From the NCBI GenBank assembly GCA_025716815.1, contig JAIXMN010000004.1:1860001-1924000 (forward strand): 64,000 nucleotides of DNA, read 5' to 3'. The position numbers were made by a program, and so were the translations under genes. Under the pieces are notes generated by a model that was not told the DNA's origin, made no database searches, and saw only the letters and a program-made list of their open reading frames with translations. Every line of letters begins with the position of its first letter. Position 1 is the first letter of the stretch. Below are positions 21,560 through 33,268 of the stretch, one piece after another. This stretch comes from Dichotomocladium elegans. Its lineage: Eukaryota; Mucoromycota; Mucoromycetes; Mucorales; Lichtheimiaceae.

Positions 21560-23720
21560 TTATCAGCTATCAACATAAATATAAGTTGTCCGAGTTGCTC
21601 TTTCCTTTTTTCTTCGAACTCGATACATCCCCAGCCGTGTACGTACATACTTGCCAAACCCAGTATTAGATCTATAATGGCCGAAGGCAAGGCCAGCGTT
21701 ATCAAGACCTCTTTGAGGTCTGTTGGATGGAAGCAGGAGTACCAGGAAACGCTGGAAAAGCTGGTGCAGACTATCCGCTTTCTTACCACTCACACATACC
21801 AGTTGTCGCGCTGGATCCTCGATCCCAGCGAGCTCCTCGGTTAAGCATTCATTTACGAAGTACTCCTCGGTCTGGCCGGAAGAAAGATCACGCGCGAGAA
21901 GGTTAAACCGTCGACCAAGGCCATTAGGACGTTCATACAGAGACACCTTGAAGATTGCATGAAGTCTGCCAATATTGAGCCTGGGAGACACTGCAACATG
22001 TTCCAGGTGGCGACCTATGTCAGCACTGACATCATGACAGCCTACAAAGTTAATGACCAGCTGCGGTTTGGCGAGTGTCTCCGGCGCGTTATCAACACTC
22101 TGTTGAACGTACGCCAGCGAAGGAAGATCTACGCAAGGAAATGGTTAATAAGGATGAACATGAATTTCCGCCAGGTCTGCGAGGAGAGAATATGGAGGCC
22201 GGCACGCCAAGTTAAGAAGGCACTGCGGCGCAGAAACCCAGTGTAACAGTACAGGCACTGTTGTGCGAGTAATTATGAAGTGCGTCTGATATACGGCGTG
22301 GAGGAAGCGCGAACACGATGAGAAGAACAATGATTATAATAATACAACGTGGGGATGCCCGACGTCACAGGGCATTCTTGTTTATATAGTAAACATTAGT
22401 GGTATACATATAGGATCGTCGTACAGCGAAAGTGAGTGCGACACATAATATCATCGCCGGAGATGCGGTCTTGATTGTGCCGTTATCCTTGTAGTATCTT
22501 GGTCGTCGGTCGATAATGACCTGTCACTGTAGCTACTGCTACATCCTGATCGCAACAGCCTCCCGCCAGAAGACCAGCACATCCTCGCTTAGCTGTCACC
22601 GATCCTCCAAGCGTACGGCGACACTTATGCGCTCGCAGAAGGCGATATCTATCAATGCTTTCTATAAACTCTGGAAATTTTTAGAGGCAAGAGGGACAAA
22701 TCAATCCAATGCTTCCCTCTCCGAACTTCCTGGGTGCCATCCCATACGCATATCGACACGCAAACCCTCTGCCAGCATATATCAAGGCAGGCATCCACTA
22801 GAGCACCATCGATTGAAAAGACACGGGGAAGGTACTTGACCTCAAGTCCAAGGCATTCAAGGATAGGCACGGCAGAAGGTTCTTAGGATCGGTACAAACG
22901 GATGGGGTATCTATATCAATCATACTCAAGGCTCCTGACGCAAAGAGGAACCTTATTCGCAAGCGAAATCGGGCTGATGACGATGGTACGAGGAGCAAGG
23001 ATACTCGGAGGAAGCAGAGCAAGCACGATCATTCTGAAGATTGTTCCTACATTCATGACATTCCACAAGACGAGTTAAAAGACACTGAGGGAAAATGTCT
23101 TCTCATTGACCCGAGCCGTCGCGATACAGCCGCCCGTTATAGTGATACCCTCGATTCCAGGAAATCGCATCACTATAACGAATTGGAATAAGCCCTACCT
23201 GGCAAATTTGTTCTTCATAAAATGTATCGCTATAACGAATCATCGTTATAATAAATATCACTATAACGGGCGGCCACTGTATTCTTTATGAGATGCATGA
23301 GTTGATCACGCCCAAGCTCCCCAAAATACACCGGTATACGCGCAACCAGCGGGCCCGAGAAACAAGGGTGGTGCGCTTTCGGCAGATACGTGACATTGTC
23401 AAAGATCGTTATGATGACGAAAACACTATCCGCGAGGCCGAGGCTAGGCTTGCACAGATATCCCACAGTAGCGTCAATGCCGCCAGATACAAGCTCTACG
23501 TCGAGGTCCGAGGAAGGGAGGGGCCACTTCTCAGCAACTTTTATAGCAGTACCACCACTACCCATACGGTAGCAACGCACCCCGTGCACAGAAAGTATAG
23601 GCCGGCAAAGAGCGACTGCAGGAAGAATTCCAGAACGGTTCTGACGTGCCAAGTCCCAGGATGATGGTGAAAGTGACCTGGGACCTGCCAAGTCTGTAAA
23701 ACGCATGGTACAGTAACTGC
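21560..23720 (+). pseudogene. Decayed TnpB/Fanzor-like element, copy 1, interrupted by a MITE
   Basis: Discontinuous frames read in order: KTSLRSVGWKQEYQETLEKL, QTIRFLTTHTYQLSRW, then after a stop FIYEVLLGLAGRKIT, KPSTKAIRTFIQRHLEDC, VSTDIMTAYKVNDQLRFGEC, then degraded sequence, ELWKF-like and ARGTNQSN, then RRFLGSVQTDGVSISIILKA, and GKCLLIDPSRRD. After the MITE the frame resumes as ILYEMHELITPKLP, YTRNQRARETRVVRFRQI and HPVHRKYRP. The order (alpha-helical N-terminus, DGVS strand, IDP motif with a likely catalytic Asp, basic HPLHRK-type helix) resembles TnpB/Fanzor RuvC nucleases found in Mucorales. No zinc ribbon was found. Several stops and frameshifts show it is dead. A second relic lies at 45650-46930. 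The family name is inference. Confidence 0.5.
23127..23279. mobile_element. 153-bp MITE with TA duplication (pogo/Fot-like ends)
   Basis: The ends are an inverted repeat: CCGCCCGTTATAGTGATA at the left (from ~23130) and its complement ending CGGGCGGCCACTG at the right. They differ by a 3-base gap near the tip. TA flanks both sides (23125-23126, 23280-23281). Internal copies of a CGTTATA-type motif occur. It has no coding capacity and would depend on a transposase in trans. CAGT..CGTTATAGTGA ends are typical of pogo/Fot-type elements. Removing it with one TA restores the reading frame of the surrounding ORF. Confidence 0.85.
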
Positions 23721-24249
23721 TGCATTTGACAGGAAGTCACGAGTGCGTTACTAACGCAAAGGCTGACTCTCGCAATCCCCCCTAAAGAAATTTCCGGCCC
23801 TTTTATAGCAGGGTTAAGATGCGATAAGCAAGATACTTGGGCCACCCTCCATTCAATGAATAGAGAGGAAGCACCCTATAGGTGAGCCGAATGGGGAAGA
23901 GAGCCCATGCAGCTTGCTATGTGATACCAAATAGACTCGACCTGCTAACATCATCATTTCACTGTATGTTTATCGGCTTATTGCACGCATAAATTGCCTC
24001 TATTGAAAGTAAAGCAGCGGACAATGGGCAGCCCCCCCTCTTCTGACGGGACGGCGTTTTTTGAGTCCGACTAATTTTTGTTGTGGAAAAAAATGTCAGG
24101 TCATGAGAAGCGCTTTCAAAGGATACAGTTGTAAACAGTCAAAGTACGGCATTCTAGTTTAACGTATTTCCGGGCTTCTGCTGCGTGAATATCACATCCT
24201 CATTGCGTTATTCCACACATGCTCATAGACACGTCGCTCCGGTGGCCGA
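23721..24249. other. Intergenic, upstream region of PPR gene
   Basis: Contains no recognised gene. It holds the end of the decayed element on the left and the presumed promoter of the PPR gene on the right. A CCCCCC tract is at ~24033 and a poly-A at ~24087. Confidence 0.4.
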
Positions 24250-27200
24250 ATGAAGAATCGAACCGTAGCGTCAAGATTATGCCAAAGTGTCTTGTCTGTC
24301 GATAAGACCCTTCCTCTGCGACGGCATCCCGTTACTCCACGAGCAGGCGCCACAGCAACTTGCCAATATCATTATCTTTACTACGAGCAGCAGGAATGGC
24401 TTCTCCCATGCGCACACACATTACGACGGCGGCTATTCTCGACAAAAGCAAACCAGAAACGCAACGACGATTCTCACCACTCTGATCTCGTTCTTTCCAT
24501 TGCCCTCGAGCAATCAAATGCTTCAACCGCTCGTGCACTTATAGAAATCATGTTCCATTCCCTCCGCCGCACTTCATATAATCCATCACGTGCTTGGGAA
24601 TGCTATCACGATCTTAGTAAGCGACACATGCTCCATTATCTGTCGCGCGATCAATACCGGGATCTCTTTCGGTTCTTCACCCATTCCGTCAGCCATAGCG
24701 TCGCCTTGAATTCTTTCATAACCCTCGCGAAGGATGCTCGTCGGCTAGGATATTATCTGGGACGAAAGGAAAAACTGCTGTTGATGCGGCTTTTGGGTAT
24801 GAACGGTAGACTAGACGACATGGAGGCGGTGTACAATGATCTGAAGGAGGACAAGGTGCTGATTGTCGACCACGATACGCTGAAGCCATTCAACATCATG
24901 ATGACCATGTATCAAATGCAACGCGCACATATCGGTAATGAACAGGCTGCCAGAAAATCGATGGAGATCTATGATCAAATGATTACTCTGGGCGTAATAC
25001 CCTCCTCGGCGTCGACACGGCTCCTGATTGAAAATATCCGTTCTTGGGGAACTTCTGATGAGAGCGTGGAGAGGGTCTGGGAATGGTTCTGGGAAAAGAT
25101 TGGCCTGCAGGTGGGCGGCAAGGTGGTCGAACTTGAACCCTCGCTTTACCGAGAGATGACGATGTATTTCACAAGCGCAGGCCGACCAGAATATGCGCTG
25201 GAGATTAACGACATGATGGTCAAGAAAGGCATACCGAGAGACGTACGGATGATGACCGCTCTTATCCACAAAGTAGGCCGCAGCGGGAACCTGACGCGGT
25301 CACTTGCTCTTCTCGATGAGATGATATATGACGAGAAATTACTGCCCAATTCAGTGACCTTTAACGCTCTCATTGATATCCATGCTCATCACAAGCCTGA
25401 ACCAGACCTTCAAGGCGCGAGTAGAATGTACGAGCTTTTTCATGAATACAACATAAAGCCTGACATCACCACACTCGGTCCACTGGTTGATATGTTTGCC
25501 AAGAAAGGCGACCTCGACATGGTCCGTCGACTATACCATGACATGGTCCACAACCTGAAACTCGTCCCTAATGCACATATTTATTCCTCACTCATCGAAT
25601 GCTTCGTCAATTACAACGACTTCAACTCAGCCCTGGAAATCCTGAGGATTATGAAAAATAACGAAACAAGCGATGGGATCCCCAACAAGGTCACATACAA
25701 TCTGTTGATCCATTCTTATGTGAAGAAAAAGGACCTCGGGCGCGCATTCCGGCTCATCGAGCTGATGACCCAAGCCGATATTCCGCCCGACTCACAGACC
25801 TTCACACCGATCCTTGGGTTGTTTGCGGATGACGGTGACACGAATAGCGTTAGAGCCGTAATCGATATGATGAAGGAAATGGATATCGATATCCATATCG
25901 CAGCGCACACTGCTCTCCTTGAAGCGTATGCGAAGTCGGGCGATCTTGAAGGCGCCGAGAAGCAATTCCGCGATCTTCAGCCTTTTCGACGGCCGAATGT
26001 GTACACGTTCAACGCGCTCTTGTACGTGTATGCAAAGTGCAATGAGATGGATCTTGTGCTGGACATATACAAGCGAATGACGAAGCTTCTCATCAAAATG
26101 AACGAATACACGTACGGTATCCTTATCAATTACTTTGCACGACGGAAAGAAATGAAGGCCGTCGAATCGCTTCTGCAGTCCATGATAAAAAATCATGTCC
26201 AGCCTGATATGGCGTCCTGGACATCAATAATGCGGGGGTACTTCAGTAACGGACAGCCGGATGAGGCTCTCCGGGTGGTGGATCGTATGGCCAAGTATAA
26301 GCTTCAGCCCAATTTTGTGATGCTGAGCGTGCTTATTGAAGGAAGTATCGATGCTGACGATTTGGAGATGGCCGAATCAGTGCTTCAAAAGGCGCTGGAA
26401 TCCTTGAATAGTTTGCCGAGTGATCCACGTCAGCTGATTGCGGACGCCAATGCCGCGGAGTCTTCAGCGGATCTTTACACCACAAAACTGCCGGTTACAG
26501 TCGAAGATCTTCTGAATATCGAAAGATCTCTGCCAGCACGAATACCCCCTCCTCATTTATTTAATTCACTGATCAAGACGTATGCAAATCGCGAGCAGTT
26601 TGACCAGGCCAAGAACCTCATTCGACAGATGGTGGACATTGGTGTAACCATCAATGACAAAGTGTACGTGACTTTGATGCATATGTACCGAAAAGAAGGC
26701 AAGCACGACATTGTTTGGCGACTCTGGGACGGGCTGAGGAGGCGGTCAGAAACACCAATAGATCTGAGTGAGCTCGATCCGGAGATGTCCGACATATCGA
26801 TCTCACCACCACCTGCTCAGCTCAAGAGCATCGAACGGCTCTATCTTGCTCTGCAGAAGACCGATATACCCAACAAGCTGGCTGAGCGGTTGTTTGACTC
26901 CTATATTCCTCATGGAAACCCTCCTGTCCCAACATTCGCAGTGTCAGTATACATGGATTCATTAGCAAGCCAGGGCCGGGTCCATGACATTGAAGCGCTA
27001 TGGATGGAGCTCGAGAAGGATGGCTATCCTTTTGATGAACAAAACTGGAACCGATACATTACTGCACTCGCGGAGTCTGGTGACTCGGAAAAGGCATTGA
27101 GAGTGGCGAAAACATACCTATCGACCGATAGCAATCCCCAAAAGCATATCCGTGCATGGGACGATGCAGAAGGGCAAGAAAAGCGCAATCATCTCCACAT

Positions 27201-27327
27201 ACGCACCTTCACAGCTCTAGCCAACAGTTTAGATCTTGTGACTGATGGCGTATCAAATTCCCAGCTGCAGGCAAAGGTCTATGAGCGTTTAGGCGTACTA
27301 GACCCAAGTTACAGCGACAGTAATTAG
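24250..27327 (+). CDS. Mitochondrial pentatricopeptide repeat (PPR) protein
   Basis: Single uninterrupted frame of 1,025 residues. The N-terminus (MKNRTVASRLCQSVLSVDK, further Arg, few acids) looks like a mitochondrial presequence. From residue ~180 there are many PPR-type repeats of ~35 residues, for example NSVTFNALIDIHAHH, NAHIYSSLIECFVNY, NKVTYNLLIHSYVKKKDLGR, DSQTFTPILGLFADDGD, NVYTFNALLYVYAKCNEMD, NEYTYGILINYFARRKEMK and DMASWTSIMRGYFSNGQPDE. PPR arrays bind organellar RNA one base per repeat, so the likely role is mitochondrial RNA processing, stability or translation. There is no visible editing, LAGLIDADG or SMR tail. The next gene starts only 141 bases downstream on the same strand. 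Confidence 0.9.
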   Translation: MKNRTVASRLCQSVLSVDKTLPLRRHPVTPRAGATATCQYHYLYYEQQEWLLPCAHTLRRRLFSTKANQKRNDDSHHSDLVLSIALEQSNASTARALIEIMFHSLRRTSYNPSRAWECYHDLSKRHMLHYLSRDQYRDLFRFFTHSVSHSVALNSFITLAKDARRLGYYLGRKEKLLLMRLLGMNGRLDDMEAVYNDLKEDKVLIVDHDTLKPFNIMMTMYQMQRAHIGNEQAARKSMEIYDQMITLGVIPSSASTRLLIENIRSWGTSDESVERVWEWFWEKIGLQVGGKVVELEPSLYREMTMYFTSAGRPEYALEINDMMVKKGIPRDVRMMTALIHKVGRSGNLTRSLALLDEMIYDEKLLPNSVTFNALIDIHAHHKPEPDLQGASRMYELFHEYNIKPDITTLGPLVDMFAKKGDLDMVRRLYHDMVHNLKLVPNAHIYSSLIECFVNYNDFNSALEILRIMKNNETSDGIPNKVTYNLLIHSYVKKKDLGRAFRLIELMTQADIPPDSQTFTPILGLFADDGDTNSVRAVIDMMKEMDIDIHIAAHTALLEAYAKSGDLEGAEKQFRDLQPFRRPNVYTFNALLYVYAKCNEMDLVLDIYKRMTKLLIKMNEYTYGILINYFARRKEMKAVESLLQSMIKNHVQPDMASWTSIMRGYFSNGQPDEALRVVDRMAKYKLQPNFVMLSVLIEGSIDADDLEMAESVLQKALESLNSLPSDPRQLIADANAAESSADLYTTKLPVTVEDLLNIERSLPARIPPPHLFNSLIKTYANREQFDQAKNLIRQMVDIGVTINDKVYVTLMHMYRKEGKHDIVWRLWDGLRRRSETPIDLSELDPEMSDISISPPPAQLKSIERLYLALQKTDIPNKLAERLFDSYIPHGNPPVPTFAVSVYMDSLASQGRVHDIEALWMELEKDGYPFDEQNWNRYITALAESGDSEKALRVAKTYLSTDSNPQKHIRAWDDAEGQEKRNHLHIRTFTALANSLDLVTDGVSNSQLQAKVYERLGVLDPSYSDSN

Positions 27328-27468
27328 TTTTCTGTAGATAAACATCTTTTTAATTCCGTCTTGTCCGAATATAGACAAGTTTTATTCTGGTTAGACACCA
27401 CAAAAACCCAATGCGCGCGCGCGCCTTGTTGTTTTGATCGTTCTTCTTTTTCTCTCCTTACTCCCTTA

Positions 27469-29208
27469 ATGTCTCAGGAACCGAATCCCAAGGACTTCTA
27501 CAACCGCTCAGGTAATTGAGGTGACCTTCGCAACTGTCTAAAACTCGCAAATTCTTTTTGTGACCAACGTGATAGATTATACACCGGCGCTTGCTAAAGG
27601 GGCTCCCATCAGCCGTAGTGACTATCTAACTAAGCCAGATGATGCATCTTCCCCGCCGCCGCCGCCGCCGTATTCGCCCGCATTATCGTCGGCCGCCAAC
27701 CCGCAGCAACAGCCAATTTCTACTTATGGCGGATTATCGACGCCTGACCATCAGGGCTACAGCATGCCCAGCGCTTCGTCATCACCAAACCGGCGAAACG
27801 AGCCCTCGACCGCACGTAGCTTTGACTCTGCCGGTGCACCATCCGTGAAGGTCAGCAATGCTGTTGCTAGTCGTGATAGCAATGGCAACGAGAGGAGCCC
27901 TCTACTAGGTTTGTTCAGAGACAAGAAAAACCGGCGCACTTGCTTCAAGAAGAGTCTTAAATTTCTCTTGGCACTCGTTCTTTTGGCGGTTGGTGCCTGG
28001 AAGTATATCGGCTTTGCCCGCCCTTCTCCTGCTCCTGCTCCTATTCCATCACCGCCCGAACCTGCGCCGTCTCCACCAGTGCCATCACCAGGAGTGACAT
28101 GTCAAGGACTTCCAGCGGTGCTTTGGGACGTCTTGCCAAGGCAGCTCACATTCGACAAGGAGATCCACGTCCGCAGTTCGCTTGGCGGCAGCGATGGCGA
28201 AGGCACACCCAGCACTGGGAAGGTCATTGTACACCAGACGCCCGAATACAGACGTGAGGGCAAGATGGAGGTGCTGGTCAAGGTGTCCATGTCCCTCTCG
28301 CTGGACGCGCTGCGTTACGAATTCAAAGACGGCCAGCTGACGTTTCAGTTCCCGACGATCCGCAACAGCAGCAGCGAATGTGTGGAATTGGACCTCGAGA
28401 TTTGGGTGCCCGAGCGAGCCAAGGTGCTCGTGGTAGACGTGCCAAGCGTTCCTATTCATGCCGTCACTCCCTTGACGAGGATGGATCTCGTCGATCTGCA
28501 AGGCAGCACAGTCCAGATCCAGGAGTATGAAGGCAAGGAGCTCCGTCTGAGCGCGAAGGGCAATGTTGAAATCGTCGGCACGGTCGAAACCCGGGACCCT
28601 GTGCAGGTGACAAGCCAGGTAGCCGGCACAGTGACAATCAACCGCACCCTCATGAGCAAAAAGTCCATCAGCCTCCAGTCCAACGATGGGAAGATTGAGG
28701 CCAGCGGCAGACTCATTGCAGACGACAACGTCTTTGTGCGGACAACCAATGGCCCTGTACTGCTATATGATTCCATCCAGGCAGAGAACGTGCAAGTCGA
28801 GGCGGCAAATGGACTTCTCCGTATCGACAGTGTAGGTGAGACAGCGAGCTTGACCGCCAAGACTTCCAATGGAGCTATCGACATTGGATCTGTCCGAAGC
28901 GAGAAGGATGCCAAAATCCAATTGATGACAAGCAATGGATCGGTGGTCGCGCACATGGTAAGCCAGAAAAAAAAAATAAGGTTACCCCCCACCCCATAAA
29001 TTAAGCCAAACACTAGACACACGAATATGAGGGAACCCTTTCTATCCGCACCTCAGAAGGCAATAAGGCCGACATCGTTGATCAAGGAGAGAACATCGAT
29101 TTGCAAATCAACGAGCCATACATGAAGGAAGGCAAAAGGCTAGATGGTGATGGCTTGTTAACTGTGTCAACCAGTAACGGAGACGCCGAGGTCTATTTTG
29201 ATGCCTAA
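27469..29208 (+). CDS. Membrane protein with DUF4097-like beta-repeat domain
   Basis: Three exons (27469-27511, 27576-28957, 29017-29208; introns 64 and 59 bases) give 538 residues. Residues 1-~135 are disordered and Pro/Ser-rich (SSPPPPPPYSPAL), presumably cytosolic. One transmembrane segment follows (FLLALVLLAVGAWKYIGFA), then a Pro-Ala spacer. The large C-terminal domain has repeating ~20-residue beta units with an NG turn (SLQSNDGKIEASG, VRTTNGPVLLYDS, VEAANGLLRIDS, AKTSNGAIDIGS, LMTSNGSVVAHM, VSTSNGDAEVYF). That is the right-handed beta-helix pattern of DUF4097/putative adhesin domains. It would face the cell exterior or an organelle lumen. Function is unknown. The stop is 104 bases from the convergent FYR gene. 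Confidence 0.8.
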
Positions 29209-29312
29209 ATAGAGGAGATTTGCCTTGATGCATGATTTTATTTTTGTTTACCATGATACAATATACAGTAAAAGAGATGGGATATGCGACTGTAAAATAG
29301 GACCATACAATA

Positions 29313-30907
29313 TTACTCGATATCACTTGCACCGAGCTGGTCTACCTCTTCATCATCTTCGTCTTCGTCGAAAACTTCCCCAGTTGCCAATGACGGTTCT
29401 CCTACATCGTCCGCCCCTCTAGTAGCATCGGAGCCTTCTTCATCTGGTATACCTGTCGCAAGCAAATTCTGCATTCTTGGTGCGTTTGGCGCCAAATCAT
29501 GGTGTACGACTTCTTCCAGACCATGACCATACCCGCTACCATCCGACCTCGGTGCACGCCGGTTCGCATTTCCCATTTGTTCCAGGTTTCCTCGCTTTTT
29601 TTCAGCAGCTGCCATGACGCCCTTTGCTGCCCTTGGCTCCATCTCCTCAAAATTTTGCCACACATAATGTTTCAAGTTTCTTGCACCAGGCAAATCCTGG
29701 ATAAGTTTGGCTATCGTTGGATGCTTGAATCCGTAATAGTCTGGACCGCTCGCAGAGTTGGAGTGTTCACGGTGACGAATTTCATTGGATCGCCGCACAA
29801 CGACGGTCCATGCACCCGTGGCTGAGTTGGCAATGATAGGTTTATCGGGCATGTCTGCCGCTACCACATGAAAGCGGGGACCATCACCTCCATCAATTAT
29901 AGTCGAGGTGATGATGGTATTTGAATTGGGGTCAATCATACTAGGGTAAGTCCTAATAACGCCAAGCGGATTTATGTGACACTGCATATCAGTTGAAGTG
30001 TTTCTCTCTTTCTAATTTATTTTTTATTTTACCTGCTCACAGAATAGCCCACTGGAAAGATATAACGTTCGTTGTGAAAGGTGTCACGGTCACTTACTAT
30101 GCGACCCAGGTCTTGGACAGTTAATACACCTATCTGCTGAGGGAGTTTGGGTTGGCCATTCTCATCGCGTTCGATGGGTTGTACACGGCGAGTCTTGACG
30201 GTAATGCGCGAAATTTTTGAGCGTTTCGGCGGCGCTGATGCAACAGTGGCAATGTCACGTGTAGCATTTCGAGTAGGACTTTCTGTGGGTGACGACGTGG
30301 TACTTGGCTGTGGAGTGACCCAGCGTCGGATGGGTTTTGCGGGCACTGTCCATAACATGCATCTCAATCTCTGGAGAAAGGCGTAATTATTTTCATTTAC
30401 CTTCATCCAAGTCGCTTTCTGTATCTGATATATTGCTGGGCACATCGCTGCTATTATCGTCTGATGAATGTCTCACATTTTCCATCCGTGCGATATTATC
30501 CAGTAACAGACTAAATAGAAATTTATGAAATCGGGATCAGCGGACTTGTTCACACTTTTTGTTTTGTTGTTTTTTCCCTTCTTCTCTTTTCTCTCTTTTG
30601 TACACTTTACTTTCTCTCAAACGTCAGCGTCCGAATCTTCTTTTTGGCGCGTCCGTACTCTTTCGACATGTTCTCATTCACCTATCAGTCCGTTTGATTG
30701 ATCAGGGAAAAAGATCCCCAAAAAGTAGCGCGTCACCCATCCAGTGCTTTTCTTCACCTCCATGATCTCCCGCAGCTTCCGCTTCAACTGCTTGTATTTT
30801 TCCTCTGAAAAGAGGTCGTCAGATGACGTCGGTGGTCCTGGGTGTGTTGGTTTGAGAGTCGACTTTATATTGTTGTTAAGTAGTGTGGCTGTCGGAGGGC
30901 TTGACAT
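29313..30907 (-). CDS. FYRN/FYRC-domain protein (TBRG1-like)
   Basis: Five exons (30758-30907, 30611-30681, 30401-30510, 30033-30345, 29313-29952) give 427 residues with all phases matching. The N-terminus has a coiled coil (SEEKYKQLKRKLREIME, continuing KKKIRTLTFERNLLLDNIAR across two junctions). After an acidic and Ser-rich linker comes FYRN (GVLTVQDLGRIVSDRDTF, YIFPVGYSVSRTYPSM), then FYRC (GPRFHVVAADMPDKPIIA, FKHPTIAKLIQDLPGA, YVWQNFE). The tail is acidic (EDEDDEEVDQ). A coiled coil followed by paired FYRN-FYRC is the layout of TBRG1, a nuclear regulator; FYR domains otherwise occur in MLL-type and KDM5-type chromatin proteins. A nuclear chromatin role is likely, the complex unknown. Confidence 0.88.
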
Positions 30908-33268
30908 GGTTGGCCGTGCGTATGGTGAATATATGTATTAGGGGTGGGCGGAAAAGGGACGGGGTACAGGGTGTGTGAGGAAGGAAGGGAGCGAGTGAGC
31001 GAGGGGTCTTGGGGTGCTGAAAAAAGAAAGAGAAGAGGAAGAAGAAAAAAAGGTAACGTAAGCCAAGAGGTTCCAAGGCGGGTTTTTTGGAGGAGCGCGC
31101 GCGGGGGGGTTAAGGGTAGTGTGAGGGTTGGGTTGGGTTAAAGGTCCTGCAGAGAGAAAAGGAAAAAAATTTTGGTGGGCCGTTTCTTTCTGCCACCGGA
31201 TGCATTGAAGCAAAAAAAAAAAAGTGAAATGGGATTGTTGGAATGCTCCCGATTAAATCAATCTCTCTTTCGTACACTTAATGTGGCGAAAGCACGTTGT
31301 GTCAGCTATGGGAAAACAAAGAGAAAAAGAGAGAGGGAGAGGAAGAGAGAAGGGGGGGGAGAAGAAAGGAGATGATGTTGACGGTGCGAGAGGTTGCACG
31401 GGGAAAGGGAACATCTGTCCCTAACGCGTATGGTGGCCCAGAAAGTTCTCATACGGACTACACATCCCCTATGACCCATAAAAAAATCGAGGCTTCCCTA
31501 AAGCGGAGGAGAAGCATCATTCGGATTAATGAAGTGCCCGAACGAGTGACACCCGTGCAATAGGTATGTGTAACCCACCGACGTTCTTTAAAGCCTCTAG
31601 CTTGCCTGTGAAAACCAACATCCACAATAAGCTCTGCGAACCATCGTCTTCACTACCATGAGAACAGTAAAAAAGAACTTTATTGCAAAATGCACTGAAC
31701 AAGGAACAACAGACTTTTACATCCTCATCATTCGGGAAGCGGATGTGGCAGGCTTTCCGGCTACGATGGGGATAACAAAAGAGATGTTGTAAATGATGTC
31801 ACACGCCTCATCATCCCCCCTTAGAGAGAATTGCAGAGGATTCGCGTCTTTCAATTATATGTTACAAAACGTGTGAGTTATTGAATTCAATACCTCGATC
31901 CAATCGGTTCAGCGAAATCGAAATGAGAGCCGTTGATTTATCTGAGGATAAACAACTCCTGATGGCAAGAGCCATTAATGCATGGGAATGTACCAATTTT
32001 CATTACACTGCACACAATAAGCTTCCAGAATTATTGACGGGTGTACTTCAGAATTACAGTCGCACAAAAATGCCACATGCATATCACAAATTCGACCTTT
32101 AGGCGCTATGGCATACGCTTCGGGCACATGCTCCTTTTATACATGTATTCCTGAAGTCCTATACCGATTAACCAGGACAAGAATTTATATATCAAATAGC
32201 AAATAGATGGATATACGATCCCCTTTCCGATCAAACATTCATCTTCGATATGTATACTCGATATAGAACTACAATGAGCGAAAGTTGGGATGTATTCCCC
32301 TCACTGAAGTATAAATAAATACCTTGCTTCATATGTGCACACATACACATCCCAATACTAAAACTATATGTGTTGACGGTAGGTGATGAGCGGCTGTCTG
32401 TCAATAGAAGCATATGCATCATATGGCCCAATCACAAAGATTTAAGCTAAAGGCTACGATTTAGTGAATTTAGATCTGGCCAATTCATTGTAGTCGTAAT
32501 TATCCATTGCTAATATAGATAGTATTGTAAACGTACCTACCACAGATGAGCCAAAATGCTGCGTTAGCTGAGGAATAGATACATCACATAGCAGGCGCAC
32601 ATGAGAAACCAAAGCGGTAATTTATCACCGATTGAGATGTAGTCTTTGTTCTCCCATGCAGCGCACCACATCCATATGTTCGATAATCTGCTAATGTAAC
32701 GCTTAGGTCGTCTTCTTTGTTTTCTTATCATTGCCCCAGCTGTACTTTCTTCCTTAGAGATTCATATTTTATATTTTCCCTCAAGATTAAACCTTACATG
32801 ATCAATTCACTGATTCATTATTTCATGAACGACCCATCAGAAGACAGACATTTCCGCTATATCTGACCAATGGAAGGCATGTGCCACACTCCAAGGCAAA
32901 CTGTACTATACATTCTTGCGATGGTTATCTCATCCTTCATTTGACATAGAATAAATCAATACTGTGCTGTTATTCAGCGACAAATAAGACCCCATATGTC
33001 CCAATGATTGTGATCCGCATTGTAACAGTTGCTCGAAGTAAGCTGTCGCGCGCTGTCGCTCCTTCAAAATGGCGAAGTCTTACGTGAACTACCCGCGGGT
33101 ATTCCACTGTGTAGCAAAATAGACTGTCGCGCGAAAATCGCCAATGAGAATTCTGAAATGCATCATTGTACAGTGCAGTGTGAGATGCGTCAGCAATGGG
33201 TACGTAGCTTGTCAGATGCTAACAACATCAATTGTTCCTATTGGGGTGCTTCCAGTTCGCACAATATA
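30908..33268. other. Intergenic with purine-rich tracts and decayed coding sequence
   Basis: 30940-31400 is G/A-rich on the plus strand, with several homopurine runs. From 31881 to about 32315 one plus-strand frame reads as protein with only two internal stops (pieces NAWECTNFHYTAHNKLPELL, YSRTKMPHAYHKFDL, LWHTLRAHAPFIHVFLKSYT, QIANRWIYDPLSDQTFIFD). It looks like a pseudogene of something I cannot name. The rest, to the transposon at 33269, shows nothing recognisable. Confidence 0.4.
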
